DNA of 64,000 nt from NCBI RefSeq assembly GCF_008122505.1, contig NZ_VSSB01000001.1, forward strand, positions 1,596,891-1,660,890. Reading direction: 5' to 3'. A program made the translations under genes and the position numbers. A model generated the notes under the pieces. It was not told the origin of the DNA and made no database searches. It saw only the letters and a list, made by a program, of their open reading frames with translations. The DNA comes from Agromyces mariniharenae. Its GTDB lineage: Bacteria; Actinomycetota; Actinomycetes; Actinomycetales; Microbacteriaceae. The first letter of the stretch is position 1. Each line of letters starts with the position of its first letter. This document shows, one piece after another, positions 51,108 through 59,604 of the stretch.

Positions 51108-51749
51108 TCAGCTCGGGACGAGCGCGGCGGCGCCGAACGAGACGCTGAACTGCACGCACCAGAGGTCGACGGTCGGATACGCGGCGAGGTCGACGTCGAC
51201 GGGGATGTCGTAGAGCTGGTTCCCCTGGTTGCCCTTGATCATGCCGAGGTCGACGTAGGGGTGACCGCCTGCGGTGAACCAGCCGTCGAACCCCTCGATC
51301 ACCGGTCCGGCGCTGAGCCACACGTGCACGTCGGGACCGTTCGTCGTCTGGAGGTCTTCGATCGCGAGCTGACGGGTTCCGTCGGGCAACTGGATCACGC
51401 GCACCGTGCCGGTCGTCTCGTGCTCGTGGCTGATGAGCGAGCCGCTCGACAGCTCGACGGGTCCCGCGGGTTCCGCCGGCGTCGACGGAAGCGGGGTGTC
51501 GCGGGCCACCGGCGGCGACGAGGAGTCGTCGCCCGCCGACGGTGTCGCAGCGGCCGTCGGCGACGTCACCGGGATCGCGTCGTCGACCCGCACGTCGATG
51601 AAGAGCAGCCACGGCTGGAACACGAGGGCTGCGATCACGGCGCCGGCCACGAGGACGCCGCCGATGACCCACCACCACACCCGGCGCCGGCCCGACCGCG
51701 GTGCTGCGGCATCCGTGGCGCGGTCGACCGGGTCGGGTGCGTCAGGCAT
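51108..51749 (-). CDS. Membrane-anchored DM13-domain protein
   Basis: A 213-residue protein. A cytosolic segment is followed by one transmembrane helix (VWWWVIGGVLVAGAVIAALV), a Ser/Pro/Thr-rich spacer and a DM13 domain: GSLISHEHETTGTVRVIQLP, LQTTNGPDVHVWLS, MIKGNQGNQLYDIP and VDLWCVQFSVSFGAAAL. The conserved cysteine after W in the last strand, proposed to take part in redox chemistry in DM13 proteins, is present. It would face the outside. Its ATG overlaps the end of the upstream dehydrogenase gene by 8 bp, so the two are co-transcribed. Confidence 0.85.
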   Translation of the reverse strand: MPDAPDPVDRATDAAAPRSGRRRVWWWVIGGVLVAGAVIAALVFQPWLLFIDVRVDDAIPVTSPTAAATPSAGDDSSSPPVARDTPLPSTPAEPAGPVELSSGSLISHEHETTGTVRVIQLPDGTRQLAIEDLQTTNGPDVHVWLSAGPVIEGFDGWFTAGGHPYVDLGMIKGNQGNQLYDIPVDVDLAAYPTVDLWCVQFSVSFGAAALVPS

Positions 51750-52659
51750 CGGGATCGAACCCCTCGATGCTCCCGTCGGCCGACGCGTACTTCACGATGA
51801 GGCTGCAGTCCTTGCCGCCGTAGCCCTCGTCGATGAGCTGGTCGAACTGGTCGAGCGCGATGCGCGACGCAGGCAGGTGCAGCCCGGCGACGTCGCCCGC
51901 GGCGACCGCGAACGAGAGGTCCTTCTGCGCCAGCACGGTCGTGAACGTGGCGTCGAAGTTGCGGTTGGCCGGGCTCGTCGGCACGACGCCCGGCACCGGG
52001 TACCAGGTGCGCAGCGGCCACGAGTCGCCCGACGACACCGACGCGACCTGGAAGAAGGTCTCGGCGTCGAGCCCGAGCTCCGCCGCGAGCTGCGACCCCT
52101 CGGAGACGCCGAGCAGCGACACGAACAGCATGAGGTTGTTCGCGAGCTTCGCCGCGATGCCCATGGTCGGCCCGCCGACGCGGAACACGTGCCCGGCCAT
52201 CGGCTCGACGAGCTCGGCGGCCTCGGCGACGGCCGCCTCCTCGCCCCCGAGCATGAACGTGAGCGTGCCGGCGTGCGCACCCGCGATGCCGCCCGAGACG
52301 GGCGAGTCGACGAAGCGGAAGCCGCGCGCGGCGGACTGGTCGTGCGACCACCGCGACGTCTCGACGTCGACGGTCGACGTGTCGAGCAGCAGCGCCGTCG
52401 TCGGAGCGGTCTCCCACACGCCGCCCGCGCCACCCAGCACCTCGCGCACGTGCTCGCCGCGTGGCAACGACGTGAATGCGGCATCGGCGCCCTGCACCGC
52501 GTCGGCGATCGAGTCGACGACCTGCACGCCGTGCTCGGCCGCGGCCGCTCGGCACGCCGGGTCGGGATCGACCCCGCGCACCTCGTGCCCCGCGGCGACG
52601 AGGTTGCCCGACATCGGGCCGCCCATGTGCCCCAGACCGATCCAGGCGATCGTCGCCAT
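51742..52659 (-). CDS. Beta-hydroxyacid dehydrogenase (3-hydroxyisobutyrate dehydrogenase family)
   Basis: A 305-residue NAD(P)-dependent enzyme. The Rossmann loop is IGLGHMGGPMSGNLVAAGHE, the substrate-binding loop FVDSPVSGGIAGAHAGTL, and the catalytic lysine is in AAKLANNLM. This is the 6-phosphogluconate-like family that includes MmsB, GarR and tartronate-semialdehyde reductase; the DSPVSGG loop fits 3-hydroxyisobutyrate or tartronate semialdehyde. It probably oxidises or reduces a small hydroxyacid in the same pathway as the nearby alcohol dehydrogenase. GGGAGGGG precedes the ATG. Confidence 0.88.
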   Translation of the reverse strand: MATIAWIGLGHMGGPMSGNLVAAGHEVRGVDPDPACRAAAAEHGVQVVDSIADAVQGADAAFTSLPRGEHVREVLGGAGGVWETAPTTALLLDTSTVDVETSRWSHDQSAARGFRFVDSPVSGGIAGAHAGTLTFMLGGEEAAVAEAAELVEPMAGHVFRVGGPTMGIAAKLANNLMLFVSLLGVSEGSQLAAELGLDAETFFQVASVSSGDSWPLRTWYPVPGVVPTSPANRNFDATFTTVLAQKDLSFAVAAGDVAGLHLPASRIALDQFDQLIDEGYGGKDCSLIVKYASADGSIEGFDPDA

Positions 52660-52735
52660 GGCCCCTCCCGACTTCATCGACGCGGAGTGCGGCAGGTGTC
52701 GCACCACGGGGTGCCCGCGTTTCCCACGATACGTT

Positions 52736-52765
52736 CGCGGCATCCGGCGGGCAACGGATGCCGCG
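52736..52765 (-). terminator. Hairpin after the alcohol dehydrogenase gene
   Basis: CGCGGCATCCG and CGGATGCCGCG form a perfect 11-bp stem with an 8-nt loop, beginning 15 nt after the stop codon. Both arms are copies of the window-wide CGGATGCC word. Confidence 0.65.
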
Positions 52766-52780
52766 GGCCGCCGCCGACCC

Positions 52781-53968
52781 TCAGAACCGGATCACCTGGC
52801 GGATCGCCCGGCCCTCGGCGAGCGTATCCATCGCGGCGGCGATCTCGTCGAGCGCGATGTGCGACGAGATGAGCGCCTCGACCGGCAGCCGGCCCTCGCG
52901 CCACAGCTCGGCGTAGCGCGGGATGTCCCGCGACGGCACGGCGGACCCGAGGTAGCTCCCGACGATCGTGCGCGCCTCGGCGGTGATCGTGAGCGGCGAC
53001 ACCTGCGCGAGCGCGGTCGGCGACGGCAGCCCGACTGTCACGGTGCGCCCGCCCGGCGCGGTCAGCGCGAACGCCGTCTCGAAGGCGCGCGGATGCCCCG
53101 CCGCCTCGACCACGAGCGGTGCGCGCAAGCCCGCCGCGACCGCCTCGTCGGGCGTCATCGCCGCCGTGGCGCCCAGCTCGCGGGCGCGATCGAGCTTCGC
53201 CGGGACGGCGTCGACGCCGATGACGCGCCCGTGCCGCAGCGACACCGCGGTGATGAGCGCCGCCATGCCGACGCCGCCGAGCCCGACGACGACCACGTCC
53301 TGTCCGGGCTGCACCGCGCCCGCGTTCACGACCGCCCCGCCGCCGGTGAGCACCGCGCAGCCGAGCACCGCCGCGACATCCGCCGGCACGTCGGATCCGA
53401 CGACCACCGCCGAGCGGCGATCGACCACGGCGTGGGTCGCGAACCCCGAGACGCCGAGGTGGTGGTGCACGGGCTCGCCGCCGCGGTGCAGGCGGATGCT
53501 CCCGTCGAACAGCGTCCCCGCCGTGTTCGCGGCGGTGCCGGGCACGCAGGGCATGACGCCGCCGGTGCGGCATCCGTCGCAGTCGCCGCACCGCGGCAGG
53601 AACGCGGTGACCACCCGGTCGCCGACGGCGAAGCCAGCAGCGGATGCCGCGGCGCCGACCTCCTCGACGATGCCCGCGGCCTCGTGGCCGAGCAGCATCG
53701 GCACCGGACGCGGCCGATTGCCGTCGACCACCGAGAGGTCGGAGTGGCAGACGCCGGCCGCCTCGATGCGCACGAGCAACTCGTCGGGACCGGGCGCATC
53801 GAGCTGGAGCTCCGAGACGGTGATCGGCTTCGAGTCGGCGTAGGGCCAGTCGCGCCCGAGCTCCTCGAGCACGGCGCCCGTGATCGTGCGGCTGCGGGCG
53901 GTCGCGGTCGCGGCAGTGCCGGTGGGTTCGGTCGCGGTGGTTGTCGCTCCGGTCGCGGGTTCGGTCAT
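52781..53968 (-). CDS. Zinc-dependent alcohol dehydrogenase
   Basis: A 395-residue medium-chain dehydrogenase. After a Thr/Ala-rich extension of about 27 residues come the catalytic zinc ligands in EAAGVCHSDLS and LLGHEAAG, the structural-zinc cysteines in PRCGDCDGCRTG plus a later C, and the NAD-binding loop VVGLGGVGMAAL. The order matches class III-like or aryl/benzyl alcohol dehydrogenases of actinobacteria. It probably oxidises a primary or aromatic alcohol. AGGAGTCACC precedes the ATG. It stands between the transporter and the beta-hydroxyacid dehydrogenase, each separated by a CGGATGCC-type hairpin. Confidence 0.9.
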   Translation of the reverse strand: MTEPATGATTTATEPTGTAATATARSRTITGAVLEELGRDWPYADSKPITVSELQLDAPGPDELLVRIEAAGVCHSDLSVVDGNRPRPVPMLLGHEAAGIVEEVGAAASAAGFAVGDRVVTAFLPRCGDCDGCRTGGVMPCVPGTAANTAGTLFDGSIRLHRGGEPVHHHLGVSGFATHAVVDRRSAVVVGSDVPADVAAVLGCAVLTGGGAVVNAGAVQPGQDVVVVGLGGVGMAALITAVSLRHGRVIGVDAVPAKLDRARELGATAAMTPDEAVAAGLRAPLVVEAAGHPRAFETAFALTAPGGRTVTVGLPSPTALAQVSPLTITAEARTIVGSYLGSAVPSRDIPRYAELWREGRLPVEALISSHIALDEIAAAMDTLAEGRAIRQVIRF

Positions 53969-54099
53969 GGTGACTCCTGAATCGAAGGACGCGACGAGTG
54001 GGCGGTCCCGGCGAATCCCGGCGCCGATGCCGCGCCGAGATCGCCCACTCGCGGGATGTGCGGGGAAGGTGAGGGAATCGTCGGGGAGGCGGACGCGCA

Positions 54100-54150
54100 C
54101 GGATGCCGCGGCACGGCCGGTTCCGGAGTACCAGCCGCCCGCGGCATCCG
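54100..54150 (-). terminator. Hairpin after the MHS transporter gene
   Basis: CGGATGCCGCGG (54100-54111) and its complement CCGCGGCATCCG (54139-54150) pair perfectly over 12 bp around a 27-nt loop, 8 nt after the transporter stop codon. Confidence 0.6.
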
Positions 54151-54158
54151 CTGAGCCC

Positions 54159-55556
54159 TTACGCCTCGACCCGCTCGGCGAGCTTTTCGCGGTCGGCGTC
54201 GTCGATCGAGCGCAGCGAGATGCCCACCGTCTCGCGGAGCGCGATGACCGCGACGAGCGTGACCGCCGCGGCGAGCGCGAGGTAGATCGCCACGGGCACC
54301 CACGAGCCGTAGGTCGAAAGGAGCAGGGTCGCGATGATCGGCGCGAGCGATCCGGCGACGATCGACGTGACCTGGTAGCCGAGCGAGACGCCCGAGTAGC
54401 GCATGCGCGTCGGGAACATCTCGGCCATGATGGCGGGCTGGCCGGCGTACATGAGCGCGTGGATCATGAGGCCGAGGATGAGCACGCCGACGATGAGCCA
54501 GTCGTTCTCGGTGTCGAACAGCGGGAAGGCGATGAAGCCCCAGACGGCCGCGAGCACGGCGCCGGTCGCGTAGACCGGCTTGCGGCCGAGCTTGTCGCTG
54601 AAGCGGCCGACGACGGGGATCACCGCGAAGTGCACGACATGCGCGAACAGGATGAGCGTGAGGATCGTCGACGTGTTCATGCCGAGGTGCGCGGACATGT
54701 AGGTGATCGAGAACGTCACGACGAGGTAGTACATGATGTTCTCGCCGAAGCGCAGTCCCATGGCGGTGAAGACGCCGCGCGGGTAGCGCTTGAGCACCTC
54801 GAGCACGCCGTAGCGGGTGCGCTTGTCCTGCTCGGCCTCGGCCTGCGCCTCGATGAAGATCGGCGCATCGGTGACCTTGGTGCGGATGTAGTAGCCGACC
54901 GCGACGATCACGACCGACAGCCAGAACGCGACGCGCCAGCCCCAGCTGAGGAACGCCTCCTCGGAGAGCGTCCACGAGAGCGTGAGGAGCACGACGGTCG
55001 CGATGAGGTTGCCGGCGGGCACGGCGGCCTGCGGCCAGCTCGCCCAGAAACCGCGCTCCTTGTCGGGCGAGTGCTCGGCGACGAGGAGCACGGCACCGCC
55101 CCACTCGCCGCCGACCGCAAAGCCCTGGAAGAAGCGGAGCACCACGAGCAGGATCGGCGCGGCGTAGCCGATCGCGTCGAACGTCGGCAGGCAGCCCATG
55201 AGGAACGTACTGACGCCCACGAGGATGATCGCGAGCTGCAGCAGGCGCTTGCGGCCGTACTTGTCGCCGAAGTGGCCGAACACGATGCCGCCGAGCGGGC
55301 GGGCGATGAAGCCGACCGCGTAGGTGAGGAACGCCTTGATGATGTTGTCGAGCGGGTTCTCGCTCGGCGGGAAGAAGATCACGTTGAAGACGAGCGTGGC
55401 GGCGGTGGCGTAGAGGAAGAACTCGTACCACTCCACGATGGTGCCGGCCATCGAGGCCGCGACGACCTTGCGCAGTCCGCTGCGCGCGGTCGAGCCGGAT
55501 GCCCCGGACGATGGGGATTGCTGGGACGTGCCCTGGGTCGAATTGCCGACGGCCAT
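54159..55556 (-). CDS. MFS transporter, metabolite:H+ symporter (MHS) family
   Basis: A 465-residue permease with 12 transmembrane helices. The N-terminus SLRKVVAASMAG-like RKVVAASMAGTIVEWYEFFL and the loop 2-3 motif GHFGDKYGRKRLL are hallmarks of the MHS family (ShiA, ProP, KgtP, PcaT), which import organic acids or osmolytes with protons. The second half repeats the loop motif as GRFSDKLGRKPVY. AAGGAGG precedes the ATG. Company of an aromatic-type monooxygenase and dehydrogenases suggests uptake of an aromatic or dicarboxylic acid. Two palindromes in the leader point to ligand-dependent control. Confidence 0.92.
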   Translation of the reverse strand: MAVGNSTQGTSQQSPSSGASGSTARSGLRKVVAASMAGTIVEWYEFFLYATAATLVFNVIFFPPSENPLDNIIKAFLTYAVGFIARPLGGIVFGHFGDKYGRKRLLQLAIILVGVSTFLMGCLPTFDAIGYAAPILLVVLRFFQGFAVGGEWGGAVLLVAEHSPDKERGFWASWPQAAVPAGNLIATVVLLTLSWTLSEEAFLSWGWRVAFWLSVVIVAVGYYIRTKVTDAPIFIEAQAEAEQDKRTRYGVLEVLKRYPRGVFTAMGLRFGENIMYYLVVTFSITYMSAHLGMNTSTILTLILFAHVVHFAVIPVVGRFSDKLGRKPVYATGAVLAAVWGFIAFPLFDTENDWLIVGVLILGLMIHALMYAGQPAIMAEMFPTRMRYSGVSLGYQVTSIVAGSLAPIIATLLLSTYGSWVPVAIYLALAAAVTLVAVIALRETVGISLRSIDDADREKLAERVEA

Positions 55557-55616
55557 GGTCGACTACCTCCTTGTAGTTGGCGACGCGGGTTAGGGGGACG
55601 CGCTGCAGGCGATTCT

Positions 55617-55678
55617 CACCATGTGCACTGGTGAGCGGCAATCGCGTATCCCGCACAGCGGGTGTGCATTCCTGCACA
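55617..55678. promoter_or_regulatory. Paired palindromes upstream of the MHS transporter
   Basis: CACCA-TGTGCAC-TGGTG (55617-55633) and TGTGCA-TTCC-TGCACA (55663-55678) are two inverted repeats sharing the word GTGCA, about four and a half helical turns apart. They lie 60-120 bp upstream of the start and look like tandem sites for one dimeric regulator, which is not encoded next door. Confidence 0.55.
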
Positions 55679-55787
55679 CTTGCCCGCGCGCCGAGCGCGT
55701 GGGTCGGGTCACCCGACGACGATACGCCGACCGCGGCCGGGTGCCGTCCGCATGGCTCGAGGGTGGGCGGGGTCCACCCGACGCCCG

Positions 55788-57323
55788 TCAGCCCGCGAGC
55801 TGCTCGCGGAACGCCGGCGGGCCGCCGGGCACGGCGCGAGCGGATGCCGCGGCGGCGACGAACCCGTCGGGACGCACGAGGTACACGAGCGACGGGTCGA
55901 GCCGTCGGTACGGGTCGGGCGGGAACGCGTGCGCCTCGAGCCCGAGCGACGCCGCGATGGCCCGCACCTCGGGCTCGTACGCGCCGTACACGTGCACCTG
56001 CCACGTGAATGACCGCAGCACCGCGAAGTTGTCGGGCTCGCCGCCGGTCCACGGCAGCCGGCGCCCGACGATTCGGTCACGGGTCGGGTGCCGCCACGAC
56101 ATCCGGTAGTGGATGCGGGTCTGCGAGAGGTAGCCGAACACCCGCGAGCCGCCCGCGATGCGTGGGACCACGCGCACGACGATCGGCCCGATGAGGGGCA
56201 CGATGCGGCCGCGCACGAACCGGGCGATCCGGCCGTCGGACGTCACGACTGCGAACGCCCGGTCGGTCGTCGCGACGAGCGTGCGGCCGACCGGACGGCG
56301 CTCGGCCTCGTAGCGATCGAGGCGCGCATCCGGCATGCCGCGCACGAGCACGTCGGCGAACGCGCACGCGAGGTCGTGCGCCTCCTGCAGCCCCGTGTTC
56401 ATGCCCTGCGCGCCGACGGGCGAGTGGATGTGCGCCGCATCGCCGGCGAGGAAGCACGGACCCTGGCGGAACCGCGCCGCGAGCCGGTGGTGCAGGCGAT
56501 AGGTCGCGAACCATGAGGACTCGGCGTAGTCGACGCCGAACTCGCGGTGCACGAGCGCCAGCACGTTCGCCTCGCGCAGCTCACCCGAGGCATCGAGGTC
56601 GCGGTCGTGCACGACGCCGAGCAGGCGCATCCGCCCGGGCCCCATGGGAAACGCGAGCAGGAAGTGCTCGGCCGTGACCCGGATGTTCACGGCGCCTTCG
56701 ACGAGCCCGGTCACGCCCGCCGCGTCGGCGACGTAGAAGGTGTGCACGTTCGTGATGCCCTCGAACGGGATGCCGAGCGCCTCGCGCACGCGCGAGTGCG
56801 ACCCGTCGGCGCCGACGCAGTACCTGGCGCGCACGGTGACCGGCCCGTCTGGTCCGTCGAGCGTCGCGGTGACGGATGCCGCGCCGCCCTCGTCCCCGTC
56901 ATGCACCTCGAGTCCCGCCAGCGCGTGCCCCCACCGCACCTCCCGACCGAGGTCGCGGAGCGCGTCGACGAGGAGCCGCTCGTTGCGACTCTGCTCGAAC
57001 ACGGTGAGCTCGGTGTACCGGGTCGTCCCCTTCCCGATCCCGCGGAGCTCGACGCGGCCGAACGCCCGCCGACCCGCTCCCGGCACGACCGTGACCGCGG
57101 GCGACCGCTCGGCGAGCACCCGGTCGACGAGGCCGAGCTGCTCGTAGAGCTCCATCGATCGGGCCTGCACGGCCAACGCCCGCGACTCGCGCGTCGGGCC
57201 GTCCTTGCCGTCGACGATGATCGCGTCGACGCCCTGCTTCGCGAGGCAGACGGCGAGCATGAGCCCGCTCGGGCCCGCCCCGACGACGAGCACGTCGGTG
57301 CGCAGCTCCTCGCCCCCGGCCAT
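55788..57323 (-). CDS. FAD-dependent aromatic monooxygenase (FAD_binding_3)
   Basis: A 511-residue class A flavoprotein hydroxylase. The dinucleotide-binding motif is VLVVGAGPSGLMLAVCLAKQ, the DG motif is CVGADGSHSRVREALG and the GD motif is FLAGDAAHIHSPVGAQGMN. Length and order fit the phenol/3-(3-hydroxyphenyl)propionate/polyketide hydroxylase group, with a thioredoxin-like C-terminal end. It probably hydroxylates an aromatic ring with NAD(P)H and oxygen. It is the first gene in the catabolic series on this strand and is 231 bp upstream of the transporter. GGAGG lies just before the ATG. Confidence 0.88.
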   Translation of the reverse strand: MAGGEELRTDVLVVGAGPSGLMLAVCLAKQGVDAIIVDGKDGPTRESRALAVQARSMELYEQLGLVDRVLAERSPAVTVVPGAGRRAFGRVELRGIGKGTTRYTELTVFEQSRNERLLVDALRDLGREVRWGHALAGLEVHDGDEGGAASVTATLDGPDGPVTVRARYCVGADGSHSRVREALGIPFEGITNVHTFYVADAAGVTGLVEGAVNIRVTAEHFLLAFPMGPGRMRLLGVVHDRDLDASGELREANVLALVHREFGVDYAESSWFATYRLHHRLAARFRQGPCFLAGDAAHIHSPVGAQGMNTGLQEAHDLACAFADVLVRGMPDARLDRYEAERRPVGRTLVATTDRAFAVVTSDGRIARFVRGRIVPLIGPIVVRVVPRIAGGSRVFGYLSQTRIHYRMSWRHPTRDRIVGRRLPWTGGEPDNFAVLRSFTWQVHVYGAYEPEVRAIAASLGLEAHAFPPDPYRRLDPSLVYLVRPDGFVAAAASARAVPGGPPAFREQLAG

Positions 57324-57414
57324 GCCTCCACTGTGGCATCCGCCGGCGACGGCGACCAGAGGGTGCCGCGCTCGGCCGACACATGCGCTGGGATGGACCG
57401 GACCGGCACCGACG

Positions 57415-57438
57415 GCCGACGCCGACGCCGACGCCGAC
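57415..57438. repeat. GCCGAC hexamer repeated four times
   Basis: Four perfect tandem GCCGAC units in the short gap downstream of the first nuclease gene. A slippage-prone microsatellite outside coding sequence. Confidence 0.8.
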
Positions 57439-57448
57439 GCGCGCGGCC

Positions 57449-58252
57449 CTACAGCAGGATCTCGTCGAGCGCCTCGACCTGCCGCCAGCCGGCCGCCGCC
57501 ACCGTCGCGGGCATGCGGTCGGCCGCCACGAGCTCGGGCATGGACAGGCGCGTCAGCGCGGCGATGTCGGCGATCGGAACCTGGAACGTGCGGAACGGTC
57601 CGAGCGGCGGCGCCTCACCGGGCGCGGGCTCGCGCACCCCGGTGTCGACGAGTGGCGCCTGGTCGACGACGAAGCCGACCGCCGCGAGGGTGTCGTCGAC
57701 GCCGGTGTTCCACGCCGCGATCTTCCAGAACCGCAGGGGCACCCGGATGCCGCGATACGGCGGGTCGCCCGCCGCGAGCACCGGCGCCGTGAACACGCTC
57801 AACCGCAGCCGGTGCGCCCTGGCGTGCTCGAGCACGTGGTCCTCCAGGCCGAGCCACAGCTGCTCGGACTGGTTGAAGCCCGACGCCTGCGGTGCGGCGT
57901 TCGTGTAGCGGAAGGTGTCGGCGTTCGCGCGCGCCGCGACGTCGAGCTGACCCCACACCGGATCGCGCCGCCGCACGAGGTGCCCGCGGTCGAGGTCGTT
58001 GTCGGCGTAGATCGCCGGGCCCGCCTGCCAGTCGACGGGGATGCGATCGTCGAACCGCCACCGGTCGCCGCGCTCGATCTCGACGAGCTCGGCACCGTCG
58101 ACATTGACGCCCGTCACGCGCGCGAGGCGGCGCACGGTGTCGAGCACCACGGTGAAGTGCACGTAGTCGAGCTCGACCGAGCTCGCGGCATCCGCCTCGT
58201 CGACCCGCGGCAGCGCCGCGACCACCCCCAGGAAGCGCGCGTCGAAGCCCAT
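57449..58252 (-). CDS. DNA/RNA non-specific endonuclease (DRGH type), copy 1
   Basis: A 267-residue protein with the ββα-metal nuclease signature DLDRGHLVRRRDPVWG, where the histidine is the general base, followed by TNAAPQASGFNQSEQLW, the metal-binding Asn segment of Serratia-nuclease/EndoG-like enzymes (NUC1 family). The C-terminal strand region PPYRGIRVPLRFWKIAAW is also typical. No signal peptide is visible, so it would act in the cytoplasm or be exported by another route. The ATG at 58252 matches the start of homology with copy 2; no ribosome site is obvious. It lies 162 bp downstream of copy 2 on the same strand. Confidence 0.85.
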   Translation of the reverse strand: MGFDARFLGVVAALPRVDEADAASSVELDYVHFTVVLDTVRRLARVTGVNVDGAELVEIERGDRWRFDDRIPVDWQAGPAIYADNDLDRGHLVRRRDPVWGQLDVAARANADTFRYTNAAPQASGFNQSEQLWLGLEDHVLEHARAHRLRLSVFTAPVLAAGDPPYRGIRVPLRFWKIAAWNTGVDDTLAAVGFVVDQAPLVDTGVREPAPGEAPPLGPFRTFQVPIADIAALTRLSMPELVAADRMPATVAAAGWRQVEALDEILL

Positions 58253-58414
58253 GCGCCCACTCGACCACGACCCGCCGACACGTCGCGCGCGAACCGCCGA
58301 ACCGCGCACGCGAACCGCGCTCGCACGCACACCCGCGAAGGGCCGACTGCGTTCGAACCGCCGGCACCCTCCCGGTCCCCGGTCCGAGCGGATGCCGACG
58401 GTCGGTCGCTGCCC

Positions 58415-59293
58415 TCAGACGAGGATGTCCTCGGGCGACTCGATGGCGCGCCAGCCCTCGACCCCGCGCGGCAGGTGCTCGGCGGCGACGAGGTCGGGCA
58501 TGCTGAGCCCAGTCAGCGCGACGATGTCGGCGATGCGCACCTGGAACGTGCGGAACGGCCCGAGCGGCGGCACCGCGCCGAGCTCGCGCGGCAGCTTGTC
58601 GACGTCGACGAGCGGCGACTGGTCGACCACGAACCCCGTGGTGGCGAGGCCCGTGCCGTCGTGCCAGGCCTCGACCTTCCAGAACCGCAGCGGGATCCGG
58701 ATGCCCCGGTACGGCGGGTCGTCGTCGGCGAGCACGGGACCCGTGAACACGCTGAGCTTCAGCTCGTGGACGCGGGCGTGCTCGAGCACGTGGTCCTCGA
58801 GGCCGAGCCAGAGCTCCCGCGACTGGTTGAACCCCGACGCCTGCGGCGCCGCGTTCGTGAACCTGAACGTGTCGGTGTTCGCCCGTGCCGCCTCGGCGGG
58901 CTCTCCCCACACCGGGTCGTTCCGGCGCACGAGGTGCCCGCGGTCGAGGTCGTTGTCGGCGTAGACCTCGGGTCCCGCCTGCAGCTCCTCGGGGATCCGG
59001 TCGTCGAAGACCCAGCGGTCGTCGCGCGGCACCTGCACGAGCCGGGTGCCGTCGATGTTCACGCCGGTCACGCCCGCGAAGCGACGCGTGGTTTCGAGCA
59101 TCACCGTGAAGTGCTCGTAGGCGAGCTCGACGGATGCCGCGGCCTGCGGGTCGGGCATCGTCGGCATCGTCGCCGGCACGCTCAGGAATCCGGGGTCGAA
59201 GCCTGCGGCCTCGCCCGTCGCGGCGTCGGGCGGGACGTCCGGTGCGCCGGTCACGTCCGCGCGGGTCTTCGTCGATCGCTCGTCGATGTCCAT
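58415..59293 (-). CDS. DNA/RNA non-specific endonuclease (DRGH type), copy 2
   Basis: A 292-residue paralogue of the preceding gene product with the same core, DNDLDRGHLVRRNDPVWG and TNAAPQASGFNQSRELW, so catalytic His and metal-binding Asn are intact in both. It carries about 30 extra acidic/Ala-rich residues at the N-terminus but no signal peptide or lipobox. GGAGG lies 7 nt before the ATG. The two copies share well over half of their residues from the GFD segment to the end. No inhibitor gene is next to them, in contrast to toxic secreted or NucA/NuiA-type nucleases. Confidence 0.87.
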   Translation of the reverse strand: MDIDERSTKTRADVTGAPDVPPDAATGEAAGFDPGFLSVPATMPTMPDPQAAASVELAYEHFTVMLETTRRFAGVTGVNIDGTRLVQVPRDDRWVFDDRIPEELQAGPEVYADNDLDRGHLVRRNDPVWGEPAEAARANTDTFRFTNAAPQASGFNQSRELWLGLEDHVLEHARVHELKLSVFTGPVLADDDPPYRGIRIPLRFWKVEAWHDGTGLATTGFVVDQSPLVDVDKLPRELGAVPPLGPFRTFQVRIADIVALTGLSMPDLVAAEHLPRGVEGWRAIESPEDILV

Positions 59294-59604
59294 GATGTGC
59301 CTCCGTGCTCCGGGCCGCGCCCGGCCCCACGACTCTGAGGGTTCCTCAGGACAGGTCTACCCCTCCGGTGTGGAGCCGGCATCAGGGGTCGCACGGAGTC
59401 GCGGCGGAACGGCACGTCGGACCGCGCACAGGTGTCTGCACGGAATCGCCACGAGTGCCACGGTCCATTGCGTCGATCGAGGTTTCGATGACCCTTCCGT
59501 GCGCATTGCGCAGCGATCGCTCGCGAATTTTGCGGATGCGCCGACGTGTGACACGCTGCTGGCTGCCCCCCGACCCACACCCGCGCCGAGCGAGAGGATG
59601 CCGC
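59294..59604. other. Divergent promoter region without genes
   Basis: 311 bp between nuclease copy 2 and the decarboxylase. It contains short palindromes TCGATCGA (about 59473) and AGCGATCGCT (59512-59521) and a small AT-rich patch, AATTTTG, at about 59526 that may be part of the decarboxylase promoter. No reading frame here looks like a protein. Confidence 0.5.
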
